A stretch of DNA of 64,000 bases from Rhodococcus sp. W8901 (lineage in GTDB: Bacteria; Actinomycetota; Actinomycetes; Mycobacteriales; Mycobacteriaceae), in the NCBI RefSeq assembly GCF_013348805.1, contig NZ_CP054690.1, forward strand, positions 4,960,001 through 5,024,000, read 5' to 3'. Every line of letters starts with the position of its first letter. Position 1 is the first letter of the stretch. A program made the position numbers and the translations under genes. Of the stretch, positions 1 to 7,942 are shown piece by piece. The notes beneath the pieces are model-generated. The model saw only the letters and a list, made by a program, of their open reading frames with translations. It searched no databases and was not told the DNA's origin.

Positions 1-104
1 ACGTAGGCGGGCCCCGCCACCCTCGCTGTTCACAACTTCAGGATGCGTTCAGCGCCCAACTGCGCGGTGGAACCGCCCCTAGGGGCAACCCGCACGCCAC
101 TAAC

Positions 105-221
105 CTGGAACTCATCCAGATTGGTGTGATCGGGAGCCCTCCTCAAGTGTGATTACCGACTGGTCAACCTATCCAATCCGCATGCAGGCCAGAATGAACC
201 GGCATTGGTGAACACCCCTCC
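105..221 (+). repeat. interspersed repeat, copy R1
   Basis: First of six related copies in the first 15 kb. The copy begins with a small hairpin (CTGGA, 5 nt, TCCAG), then TGTGATC, then TGTGATTACCGACTGGTCAA, then CCAAT...ATTGG arms, and ends GGTGAACACCCCTCC. It is 117 bp, the same length as R4. No coding function is evident. A CT-rich tail follows on the + strand. Confidence 0.8.
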
Positions 222-561
222 ACTTCTTCCACCTCTCTCCAGCCAGCTGGCCATCTTCTTCTCTCTCACGCTCGCTCGCTCCATCATCCATCCACTACTC
301 ACACCGGCGGCCACCGTGGGGCCATCTCTCCAAGCGGCGGCACAACGTGGACGCATGGACGTGACCAACGTTCACCTGGCCACCTCGAACACCAATGAAG
401 CCATGTGCTTTCACCCGTGCAATGCGCCTCTTCGATGGTCGCGGGCGATCGTCCGGTGTACATCCGACGTGCCGCCTCACGCGTCGTGCTATCGAGTTGC
501 ATCCGCCATACGCTTCATGCGTCAGCGATGAGTTTGGGCGGCGGATCGGGTCTGCCTTGGC
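222..561. other. non-coding stretch after R1
   Basis: This stretch starts with a strongly CT-rich segment (about 222-300), which also follows other copies of the repeat. After that I see no convincing gene, promoter or terminator before the DHFR remnant at 562. Confidence 0.5.
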
Positions 562-805
562 ATGACTCGAATTGTTGCCGACATCTCGGTCTCTCTGGAC
601 GGCTTCGTCACCGGGCCCGATCCCAGCCCGGACTACAGTCTGGGCACCGGCGGCGAGGCCCTGCACACGGGGGCTCTTTCCGACTACCCCGACGACCGCC
701 GGATCCTGCGCGAGGGGGCCACCCGCTCGGGCGCCGCCGTCCTCGGCCGCGACCTCCAGCTCGACATCGACCGTGACGCAACTGACCTACGACTTCTTCG
801 GGTGA
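562..805 (+). pseudogene. DHFR/RibD-C family remnant with internal deletion
   Basis: The first ~60 codons read like the N-terminus of a dihydrofolate reductase-family (RibD C-terminal) protein: MTRIVADISVSLDGFVTGPD, then a DDRRILREGATRSGAAVLGR segment. The family is normally about 180-200 aa, but the reading stops resembling it after codon ~58. In another frame the last codons (VTQLTYDFFG, stop at 803-805) resemble a family C-terminus. I infer one internal deletion of several hundred bases that joined the two ends out of frame. The next gene starts 4 nt after this stop, so the pair was probably an operon. Family assignment is from recall of conserved motifs. Confidence 0.6.
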
Positions 806-809
806 TCCG

Positions 810-1652
810 ATGACCACTATCAACGCCAATGGGATCGCCTTGGGCATCGAGTCGTTCGGTGACGACGACGCGCCACTGGTTCTGCTCGCGGGCGGAACGA
901 CGATGTTCTCCTGGCCAGACGCGCTGTGCGAGCGCCTCGTCGCCGGCGGGCGCCGTGTGGTGCGCTACGACCTGCGCGATAGCGGGGAGTCGACGACGAC
1001 GGATCCGGAGGCGCCCGCCTACACCTTGCGCGGCCTCGCCGCCGACGCCGCTGCCCTTGCTGACGCGCTCGCCGGCGGGCCTGCACACCTCGCGGGAATC
1101 GGCGTCGGCGGGATGGTCGCCCAGGTGGCCGTGCTCGACCATCCAGGCGCCTTCTCGGCGCTCACCCTGGTCGGCACCCGCCCGGTTGCCCCTGGCCCGC
1201 CCGACGATGACCTCCCCAACCATGACCAGGCGACGATGAGCCGACTGTTCGCGCGCCCGATGCCCGATTGGACCGACCGCGAGGCGGTCGCGGAGTTCGC
1301 CGCCGCCGGCGCGGAGATCCTCGGCGACGACCCGGTCGCCGCGCGAGCAATCGCAGGGCGCATCTGGGACCGCACGCCCGGCACCGCACCCCCGGTCCAG
1401 ATGGCCAACCAGATGGGCCTGGTGTTTTCCAGGCTCGACTGCAAACCCCGCTGGCGCGAGCGCCTGCCCGAGATCGAGGTCCCCACGCTCGTCGTCCACG
1501 GCCGCCGCAACCGGTTCTTCCCCGTCGGCAACGGCCAGGCGATCGCGCGCGAGATCCCCACGGCACGGCTGCTCGTCCTCGAAGAAGCCGCCACCGCGAT
1601 ACCCGATGCGGCGGTCGGCGAGGTCACCGAGGCGATGCTCACGCTCGGATAG
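810..1652 (+). CDS. alpha/beta-fold hydrolase-like protein lacking a normal catalytic triad
   Basis: This 280-aa protein has the overall pattern of an RdmC/haloperoxidase-type alpha/beta hydrolase: strand and loop VVRYDLRDSGEST (residues ~50-62), nucleophile elbow near 96-101, cap region, and VPTLVVHGRRNRFFPVGNG near the end. The elbow reads GIGVGG, so the nucleophile Ser position (98) is Gly. The usual acid position reads GRRNRF (Asn for Asp) and the usual His position reads EEAATAIP. If these alignments are right, all three triad residues are replaced. The protein may be a non-catalytic homologue or bind a ligand. It directly follows the DHFR-family remnant. Confidence 0.75.
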   Translation: MTTINANGIALGIESFGDDDAPLVLLAGGTTMFSWPDALCERLVAGGRRVVRYDLRDSGESTTTDPEAPAYTLRGLAADAAALADALAGGPAHLAGIGVGGMVAQVAVLDHPGAFSALTLVGTRPVAPGPPDDDLPNHDQATMSRLFARPMPDWTDREAVAEFAAAGAEILGDDPVAARAIAGRIWDRTPGTAPPVQMANQMGLVFSRLDCKPRWRERLPEIEVPTLVVHGRRNRFFPVGNGQAIAREIPTARLLVLEEAATAIPDAAVGEVTEAMLTLG

Positions 1653-1803
1653 AGGTAGGTGCCGTGCGTGTCCGGCTTCCACGCAGCACATCGCCGCTGA
1701 GGTGCCCACAGCACGAGCGAGTCAGCAAAGTGGAAGACGGGCCATCCCGAGCTTGTCCGCGAACACTGAACCCAGAGCCAGGCACTCGGCTACTGCACCA
1801 AGT

Positions 1804-1852
1804 GGCACCCATCCAGATCTGTGTGATCAGAAGCCCTCGTCAAGTGTGATTA
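1804..1852 (+). repeat. interspersed repeat R2, left part (split by IS)
   Basis: This half begins near the CATCCAGAT block and TGTGATC and ends at TGTGATTA (1845-1852), exactly where the IS256-family element begins. The rest of the copy resumes at 3279 after the element. Confidence 0.85.
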
Positions 1853-3278
1853 GGTCAAGTCCAGAGGCGTGGTGTAACGAGGTCGCCGCGTGATTCCTCG
1901 CGGGGCTATGCGGTCAGGGCGGGTGTGACCTCCTCGGTGGGTTCGGTGGTGTCGGCGGGCTTGTCTCCGCGGGCGTGGGCGAGGACGTCGAGGCCGAGGT
2001 AGCGGCGTCCCTCGATCCACTCGTCGTGTTGTTCGGCGAGCACGGCGCCAACGAGGCGGATCAGGGCGGCGCGGTCGGGGAAGATCCCGACGACGTCGGT
2101 GCGTCGGCGGATCTCCTTGTTCAACCGCTCTTGCGGGTTGTTGGACCAGATCTGTCGCCAGATCTGTTTCGGGAACGCAGTGAACGCGAGTAGATCGACC
2201 CGGGCTCCGTCGAGGTGGTCGGCGACCTTCGGGAGCTTCTCGGTGAGGGCTTCGATGATCCGATCATATTGTGCGTGAACGGATTCCGAATCGGGTTGGT
2301 CGTAGACCGAGTGCAGCAGCGTGCGCACCCACGGCCACGACGACTTCGGGGTGACCGACATCAAATTCGTCGCGTAGTGGGTGCGGCAACGCTGCCAGGA
2401 AGCACCGGGCAGGGTGGCGCCGATCGCCGCGACCAGGCCGGCGTGGGCATCGGAGGTCACCAACTTCACCCCGGACAGGCCGCGGGCGACCATCCCGCGG
2501 AAGAACGTGAGCCAGCCGGCACCGTCCTCGGCGGAGGTGACATCGATGCCCAGGATTTCGCGGTAGCCGTCCGCGTTGACCCCGACCGCGACCAGGGCGT
2601 GGACGTTCACCACCCGCCCGTTCTCGCGGACCTTGAGCACGAGGGCGTCGGCGGCGACGAACGTGTACGGGCCGGCGTCGAGGGGGCGGCTGCGGAACGC
2701 CTCGACCTGCTCGTCCAACTCTTTCGCCATGATGCTGACCTGGGACTTCGAGAGCGAGGTGATGCCCAACGTCTCGACCAGCTTCTCCATCCGGCGGGTC
2801 GACACCCCGAGCAGATAGCAGGTCGCGACCACCGTGGTCAGGGCCCGCTCCGCGCGCTTGCGGCGCTCGAGCAGCCAATCCGGGAAGTAGCTTCCCGAAC
2901 GCAGTTTCGGGATCGCGACGTCGAGGGTCCCGACGCGGGTGTCGAAGTCTCGGTGCCGGTATCCGTTGCGCGAGTTGATACGTTCGTCGGAGCGTTGCCC
3001 GTAGCCGGCGCCGCACAGGACGTCGGCTTCGGCGCCCATCAGCGCGCGGATGAACATTGTGAGCAGCTCGCGCAGCAGGTCCGGGCTTGCTCCGGTGAGT
3101 CGGTCTTCGACGAGCTGGCGCAGGTCTATATCGTGGGCAGTGGTCATCGTGTGGTCCTGTCTCGAGTCGACTTGGTAGGTCTCTCGAAGAATCACGCGGT
3201 GACCGTCTTTCGTTCGGCTACGACACGCCGGCCATCTCAATCGGCTCCGGTTCGTACACCATCTTCATGGACGCAACC
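1853..3278. mobile_element. IS256-family insertion sequence, complete
   Basis: This is a 1426-bp element. Its ends are imperfect inverted repeats: the left end starts GGTCAAGTCCAGAGGCGTGG and the right end, read inward, starts GGTTGCGTCCATGAAGATGG. Both continue TGTA-CGA. It is flanked by identical 8-bp duplications TGTGATTA at 1845-1852 and 3279-3286, the duplication size expected for IS256-family elements. It contains one intact transposase gene on the minus strand. The insertion interrupts repeat R2, so it happened after R2 was in place. Confidence 0.93.
1906..3147 (-). CDS. IS256-family transposase (mutator type)
   Basis: This is a 413-aa DDE transposase that moves the surrounding element. 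The chosen start is the ATG at 3147 (MTTAHDIDLRQLVEDRL), preceded by AGGA; a longer in-frame reading exists upstream but looks non-native. Visible family motifs are the first catalytic Asp in FVAADALVLKVRENG, the second in LVTSDAHAGL, and the Glu region NPQERLNKEIRRRTDVVGIF near the C-terminus. The usual C-H motif WQRCRTHY is present. Length is normal for the family and no stop or frameshift interrupts it, so the element may be active. Confidence 0.95.
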   Translation of the reverse strand: MTTAHDIDLRQLVEDRLTGASPDLLRELLTMFIRALMGAEADVLCGAGYGQRSDERINSRNGYRHRDFDTRVGTLDVAIPKLRSGSYFPDWLLERRKRAERALTTVVATCYLLGVSTRRMEKLVETLGITSLSKSQVSIMAKELDEQVEAFRSRPLDAGPYTFVAADALVLKVRENGRVVNVHALVAVGVNADGYREILGIDVTSAEDGAGWLTFFRGMVARGLSGVKLVTSDAHAGLVAAIGATLPGASWQRCRTHYATNLMSVTPKSSWPWVRTLLHSVYDQPDSESVHAQYDRIIEALTEKLPKVADHLDGARVDLLAFTAFPKQIWRQIWSNNPQERLNKEIRRRTDVVGIFPDRAALIRLVGAVLAEQHDEWIEGRRYLGLDVLAHARGDKPADTTEPTEEVTPALTA

Positions 3279-3352
3279 TGTGATTACCGACTGGTCAACC
3301 CATCCAATCCGCATGCAACCCAGAACGAACCGCCATAGGTGAACACCTATCC
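3279..3352 (+). repeat. interspersed repeat R2, right part
   Basis: This half starts with the target duplication TGTGATTA and continues CCGACTGGTCAA, CCAATCCGCATGCA and GGTGAACACCTATCC. Joined to 1804-1852 without the IS and one copy of the duplication, it gives one ordinary repeat copy. Confidence 0.85.
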
Positions 3353-3493
3353 ACTGTCGCGCTCTCTCCGTCGGTGAAACACAACGGGCATGAAAGGGTG
3401 ACCCCCTTTGGATGGTTGGATGCCCACCCATCCGTTGGGGCCACAACCGATCATGGAAACGCTGGTCCTGCGAGCGGCAGTTTCGACCTGGTT

Positions 3494-4213
3494 TCAGACG
3501 GGGCGCGACACCCAGTTCGGGGGCCACGGTGCTGCTGTGAACGATGTGGGTTCGGCGACATTCTGAACGGTGCCACCTTCATTGGCGAATGATGCGCGCA
3601 CCGAGTAGCGGTTGGTTGTGAGGTGAACGGCGAGGGAACCATCGACGATGGACAGCACCCATCGGTCCATATCTCTGAGCAGTTCAGCGGACCCGCGATC
3701 GCACGCGTCGCATCCACAATCGGGAATTGATGCCAACCTCATTGCAGGGTCTCCCGCTGCAACGGTGACGGTGACGATGTGGTCGTTGTCCACCGGTGTG
3801 TGCGTCGTCAGAACCAGGGGGACTGCTCCGTCGGCTGCGGGCTCGAGGACGGTGTCGGCACCGCCTGTATCAAAGGGGCGGAGCGCCCAATCTATTTGCG
3901 ATGCTTCTCGCGCCCAGCCGCGGTCGAGGAGAACCTTCGTCCACGCTCGCGCTCTGGCCACCACGATCAGGAACTTCTCCGGGTTGGTGACTTTCTCGTA
4001 CGCTGCCGCGTCAGGAGCGTGGCCATCCTTGTACGGGTGCGGCCATCCAGGAGTGGCTGCACCGGTGGTCGCGAATGCCGCGTCGACGTCGGCGAGTAAC
4101 TCGCACATCTGTCGGGACAGCAGCGGCTCGTACCGTCCCCAACCGGTTTCGCGTGCGCGGAGAATATCGTCGTTGTATTCGTCCCACCACGACCGCGCTT
4201 GATCTGTCCCCAC
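3494..4213 (-). CDS. DUF6226 family protein
   Basis: This is a 239-aa soluble protein with no signal peptide or membrane segment. The motif DCGCDACDRGSAELL near the C-terminal third, followed by LLRDMDRWVLSIVDG, is typical of actinobacterial proteins annotated as DUF6226; no function is known for the family. I chose the GTG at 4213 because the sequence further upstream (rich in Arg/Lys/Pro) does not look like the family; the ribosome-binding site is weak, so the start is uncertain. The gene is the only one between repeats R2 and R3. Confidence 0.75.
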   Translation of the reverse strand: MGTDQARSWWDEYNDDILRARETGWGRYEPLLSRQMCELLADVDAAFATTGAATPGWPHPYKDGHAPDAAAYEKVTNPEKFLIVVARARAWTKVLLDRGWAREASQIDWALRPFDTGGADTVLEPAADGAVPLVLTTHTPVDNDHIVTVTVAAGDPAMRLASIPDCGCDACDRGSAELLRDMDRWVLSIVDGSLAVHLTTNRYSVRASFANEGGTVQNVAEPTSFTAAPWPPNWVSRPV

Positions 4214-4342
4214 GACAGCGACGCTACCTGCCGTGGGGGGGCATCTGATCCGACGACGCTTGCGAGTGCTCGGCTTTTCACCGGCAGAGGTGCGAAGCTG
4301 CAACCTGTCGCGACGGCCCCGCCTACCCGACCGCCGCCAACC

Positions 4343-4460
4343 GTGGAACCAGTCCAGATTCGGCGTGATCAGCGGCCACTCCCAAGCGTGATTACCGATC
4401 CGTCAGTTCACGCAATGAACCGACGGCACAACAGGACCAGCTACAGGTGAACACCTCTCC
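4343..4460 (+). repeat. interspersed repeat, copy R3
   Basis: This is a 118-bp, more diverged copy. It keeps the short TGGA/TCCA hairpin, GCGTGATC, GCGTGATTACCGA and the terminal GGTGAACACCTCTCC. A CT-rich tail with TCCA microrepeats follows (about 4457-4490). It lies between the divergent-looking upstream end of the DUF6226 gene and the 3' end of the dehalogenase-like gene. Confidence 0.75.
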
Positions 4461-4565
4461 ATCCATCCATCCACTCCACTCCATCTCACGGTTCTCTTCC
4501 TCAGCCAGCCGCCATCCAGCCATCATGAGCCACCCGGGCGCACGCATTCGCACCCTCCGCGCTGT

Positions 4566-5426
4566 TCACGGGAACCGATTGGCGATTGCCGAGATGATCT
4601 CGTCTGGCTCGCGCTCCTGGATGAAGTGCCGCGCACGGGGTAGCTCGACGACGTCGAGATCGGCAAATGCGGCATGCATCCGCGGGATACACACCTTCGG
4701 ACGGAAGATCATGTCCCGCATCCCCCACACTGCCAGCGTCGGCTTGTGTCCCAGCAGGGCGGGTACGTCTTGGGCGAGTTGGTCCAATAACGGGCGTGCG
4801 GCGCGAATTTCCTTGGGCATGAACGTGAGCCCCCGTCGCGCTTCCTCGGTGGGTTGCACCATGCGGTAGTGGTCGGCCTCTGCCTCGGTGAGCGTGCGGC
4901 CCAGCTCCCCGAGCAGGAATCGCTCCACAAGCAGGTTCTGCCCGAGTATGCGACGTTGCATGGGACGGCTGCTCATGATCACGCTGAATGCCCTATTGAC
5001 CAGTGGATCGATCGGCCAGAACACCGTGTTGCCCAGCACGACCCCTCTGACTCGATCTGCCCGCGCGGTTGCCGCGCTCAGCCCGATGGGGCCGCCCCAG
5101 TCGTGCCCCATCACGACGAAGCCGTCCAGTTGCAGATGGTCGATCAGTTCGCCCAGGACCGTCGCATGCTCAGCGATCCTGTAGTCGAAATTCTCCGGCC
5201 TTTCGGACAGTCCGAAGCCCAGATGATCCACGGCGATGCACCGATACTGGTCACGCAGGCCCTTCACGATGTGGCGGTATAGGAAACTCCACGTCGGTGA
5301 GCCGTGACAGAACAGAATCGGCGGTCCGGATCCCTCATCGATGTAGTGCACCCGACCGACAGACGAGTCGAACCATCGCGACTCGAACGGATACAGGGTC
5401 TCGTCGGGAACGAAATCGATCATCAT
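4566..5426 (-). CDS. haloalkane dehalogenase-like alpha/beta hydrolase (DmbC/HLD-III type)
   Basis: This 286-aa cytoplasmic hydrolase closely resembles the mycobacterial haloalkane dehalogenase subfamily III (DmbC): LYPFESRWFDSS near the N-terminus, HGSPTWSFLYR (41-51), nucleophile Asp109 in GHDWGG with halide-binding Trp110, acid GMRD, and His in ARHFIQE. The family would hydrolyse C-halogen bonds. The residue expected to be the halide-stabilising Asn is Ser43, so true dehalogenase activity is uncertain. The start at 5426 has a strong GGAGGG 8 nt upstream. The gene is divergent from the TetR gene at 5600, and twin palindromes between them suggest repression by that regulator. Confidence 0.82.
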   Translation of the reverse strand: MMIDFVPDETLYPFESRWFDSSVGRVHYIDEGSGPPILFCHGSPTWSFLYRHIVKGLRDQYRCIAVDHLGFGLSERPENFDYRIAEHATVLGELIDHLQLDGFVVMGHDWGGPIGLSAATARADRVRGVVLGNTVFWPIDPLVNRAFSVIMSSRPMQRRILGQNLLVERFLLGELGRTLTEAEADHYRMVQPTEEARRGLTFMPKEIRAARPLLDQLAQDVPALLGHKPTLAVWGMRDMIFRPKVCIPRMHAAFADLDVVELPRARHFIQEREPDEIISAIANRFP

Positions 5427-5547
5427 TGAGCGCCCTCCTCGTCCGGACCATCTCTTCACGTCGCTCTTAAGGGCCGGCGCGCGCTCGGTGACCAAACCCA
5501 GGCCACCGAATCCCACCCCTGCGCAGCAACCCTCACCGCGAGGTTGC

Positions 5548-5591
5548 GCTACAGGTGTAGCACATTCTCGCCAGTACGCTACACCTGTAGC
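5548..5591. promoter_or_regulatory. paired TetR-type operators
   Basis: Two 14-bp palindromes sit in the 173-bp divergent gap: GCTACAGGTGTAGC at 5548-5561 and its exact reverse complement GCTACACCTGTAGC at 5578-5591. Their centres are 30 bp apart, about three helical turns. They are placed to block transcription of both the dehalogenase-like gene and the TetR gene, so they are the likely binding sites of the adjacent regulator. Confidence 0.85.
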
Positions 5592-5599
5592 ATGCGGTT

Positions 5600-6226
5600 G
5601 TGTCTACACGAGCAACCGGCGCCGATGAACGCCGAGAACTGGTCGCAAACAGCGCCATCCGCATCATTTCCCGCGACGGACTTCGGGCGCTCACACACCG
5701 AGCCGTCGACCGGGAAGCCGGGATCCCGCAGGGGTCGACCTCCCATCATGCAAGAACCCGGCTCGCACTACTCGAACTTGTAGTCGACACGCTCGCCGAA
5801 CGCGCGATAGCTGACGCCAAGCACGCCGCAGACGCCCTGGCCGCAACGCCTCAGGGCGAACACCAGCTGAACATCACCGAGCTTGCAGGCGTGATCGGCG
5901 CACTCGTCGAGAGACTCTCGGACCGCCGCGACGACATGAAAGCCCGCTACGCACTCATCCTCGAACTCGATGACGTTCCCCTACTTCAGGGGAAGTTGAC
6001 TACGCAGTCCGAAGTCCATGCGGTTACCCGAGAGGTGACCTCGTCACTCCTCACCAGCGCGGGTCTTCCCAATTCCGACGAACGGATCGAGGAACTGATC
6101 TCGCTCACGGACTCCTTGGTGTTCACGCGAACGGTCATCCACGGAACCACCCCCCTGGAATCCATCCTCACTGCCTATCTGCGAGGTGTCGTCCCACTTT
6201 CGGCCACCTCTACCGGGAAGTCGTGA
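5600..6226 (+). CDS. TetR/AcrR family transcriptional regulator
   Basis: This 208-aa protein has an N-terminal helix-turn-helix of TetR type (residues ~12-55: RRELVANSAIRIISRDG, LTHRAVDREAGIPQG) and a ligand-binding C-terminal domain of ordinary length. It starts at a GTG only 8 nt after the second palindrome of the operator pair. It is divergent from the dehalogenase-like gene, and the pair probably forms a self-contained substrate-responsive unit. The inducer is unknown; a halogenated or related hydrophobic compound is only a guess from the neighbour. Confidence 0.88.
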   Translation: MSTRATGADERRELVANSAIRIISRDGLRALTHRAVDREAGIPQGSTSHHARTRLALLELVVDTLAERAIADAKHAADALAATPQGEHQLNITELAGVIGALVERLSDRRDDMKARYALILELDDVPLLQGKLTTQSEVHAVTREVTSSLLTSAGLPNSDERIEELISLTDSLVFTRTVIHGTTPLESILTAYLRGVVPLSATSTGKS

Positions 6227-6545
6227 GGTCCGGCGCCATATCGGGTCGACAGGTGTCGTGTGGTCAGGGGCCTCCGAAAAGTATGGTCACCGACCGAGCA
6301 CATAGCGAATCAATCTGCCTCAGCGGGCAAACCGTCGTCGAAGCCCGCACGGACGGACTCCTCGAGCAGATGCTGGTGCTGTTCACCGTATCGGCGATCC
6401 GCTGCATGTTTCGGTTGTCGTTGGAGCGGGCGGCGGCGCGCGAGTTCGCCGCGCCTCCGCCTAGCGAGAGAAGCCGGAACGGTTCCTGCACAGCAGGATC
6501 CACGCAATACGTACTGAACACGGCACACCGTGCGATGCTTGGAGC
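6227..6545. other. non-coding stretch
   Basis: Between the TetR gene and the secreted protein gene I find open frames but none with convincing composition, start and ribosome-binding site. No strong palindrome or terminator was seen. Confidence 0.4.
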
Positions 6546-7079
6546 ATGAACATTTCACATCGATTTACTTCAGCCGCGGCTGCCGGGCTCATGGGCGCTG
6601 CCATGTTCGTTGCGGCGCCGGGCGTGGCCAGCGCCGCTGATCCTTGCCAGCTCGGGTGGTCGAATGTGGGACCACGAACGTGCGCTATGACAGACGTCGG
6701 GATGGCTCCGGTGTGGACACTGGGAGACGGCATCTGTCCAGGGATGCTGGTCGCCTCCGGGAATGCGTTCGACGGACCACTGTCGGAGTACTCCAACGCT
6801 CCAGGGGCGGTCCATTCCGTCGAACTGCGAGTTACGCAGGGCCTCTCACCTTTGGGCGAGTGGGGGTCGACTGTCCTGGCCTGCAACGCAACTGCGATCA
6901 TCGATTGGCAGAACCTCGATACCGGTCAAACCGGCACAGTGAGTCGATACATCCCTGCGAGCAACACGAGCGCCTGGCCGGTATACGTGCATGTGGGTAC
7001 GGGCCCGGGACGTGTTCGGCTCACCATGCGGACCGACCACCCGAGCATTCCGGTCTCGACGGACGTGGTCGTCCCCTGA
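6546..7079 (+). CDS. small secreted protein of unknown function
   Basis: This is a 177-aa protein with a clear Sec signal peptide: positive start (MNISHR), hydrophobic core with Ala/Gly to residue ~28, and a likely cleavage after ASA before ADP (about residue 31). The mature part is ~147 aa, has four Cys that could form two disulfides, and is rich in Thr/Ser/Val, as in small beta-sandwich proteins. I do not recognise a family. Its codon use is less GC-biased than in the envelope genes at the right end of the window. Confidence 0.8.
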   Translation: MNISHRFTSAAAAGLMGAAMFVAAPGVASAADPCQLGWSNVGPRTCAMTDVGMAPVWTLGDGICPGMLVASGNAFDGPLSEYSNAPGAVHSVELRVTQGLSPLGEWGSTVLACNATAIIDWQNLDTGQTGTVSRYIPASNTSAWPVYVHVGTGPGRVRLTMRTDHPSIPVSTDVVVP

Positions 7080-7297
7080 CGTCACTGTGCACGTAGTGGC
7101 GACCTTCTGGTCCCCATCGACACCCCACTGATCGTGTGCACCTTGCCAATCCTTTCGCTGTTGGCGATGTGACGACCCGAGACCAGCGGGGCCGCCACGC
7201 CCTCGACATTGCCTTACGCCATCCGATCCGAGCCGCCTGCGCGAAGTATTTTCGGGGACTGCGGCATTCAGTGGTGACAAGACAAGTGGCCTGCACT

Positions 7298-7414
7298 CTG
7301 GAACTCATCCAGATTTGTGTGATCAGGGGCCCTCGTTAAGTGTGACTACCGATCGGTCGGTCTAGCCAAAAAGTCTGCCGTCCAGGGCCGGCCGCCATTG
7401 GTGAACACCTCTCC
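7298..7414 (+). repeat. interspersed repeat, copy R4
   Basis: This 117-bp copy closely matches R1: CTGGA/TCCAG hairpin, CATCCAGATTTGTGTGATC, GTGTGACTACCGA, and the terminal CATTGGTGAACACCTCTCC. It is followed by a CT-rich tail. Together with the inverted copy R5 it brackets the hydrolase gene at 7943-8737. Confidence 0.82.
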
Positions 7415-7904
7415 ATCCAGGTCGAGTCCCTCCATCCATCGGTGGTGCTCTCACAGGTGGTTTGTTCGGTTCCGTCCATTCATCTCTCGCACGGTCCTCT
7501 CTTTCGCTCGCGCTCACACGCTCACCCACCCATAGGGTGTTCACCCTGAATGCCCGTTTGGGTTCACCCATCGACACCGCGAACGATTCCCTCACGCGGA
7601 GATTGGCCCCGTTCAGGGGTCTTCATGGGGACTGCCGTGAGGGGTATGGTGGCTAATTGGAGGCGCTGGGTGCACGCGGAAACTCAGTGGCAGCGGTGTA
7701 CGAGTGCCGTGGCGGAGCTGGCAGGGTCTAGGGCGTCGCGTGGGGCCGGGGGACCATGCGCCAACCCCATTCAGGACCACATGACGCTCTGATTCGAGAC
7801 CACCGACGTGTGGTTGAGTGGTGATGCGGTCTGGGGACCCAGCGGTGAGCGGTCCGTCGAAAGGAACACATTCGCCGTGTTCGACGAAGTCGCACTCTGC
7901 AGAT

Positions 7905-7923
7905 CAGCTTTAGTTGAAAGCTG
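7905..7923. promoter_or_regulatory. small palindrome in the hydrolase leader
   Basis: CAGCTTT and AAAGCTG are separated by 5 nt, 20 bp before the GTG start and 8 bp before the ribosome-binding site GGAGGG. It could be an operator or an RNA hairpin. No regulator gene is adjacent. Confidence 0.45.
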
Positions 7924-7942
7924 CTGTTACGGAGGGTAGATC

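Larger units (their letters stand above)
7080..7942. other. non-coding stretch containing R4
   Basis: About 860 bases without a convincing gene. It holds repeat R4 (7298-7414), a CT-rich tail to about 7560, and the leader of the hydrolase gene with a small palindrome at 7905-7923. Nothing else stands out. Confidence 0.5.

Noticed and set aside
4453-4480. TCCA microsatellite as a phase-variable tract
   Set aside because: It lies outside any gene and has only about three full units.
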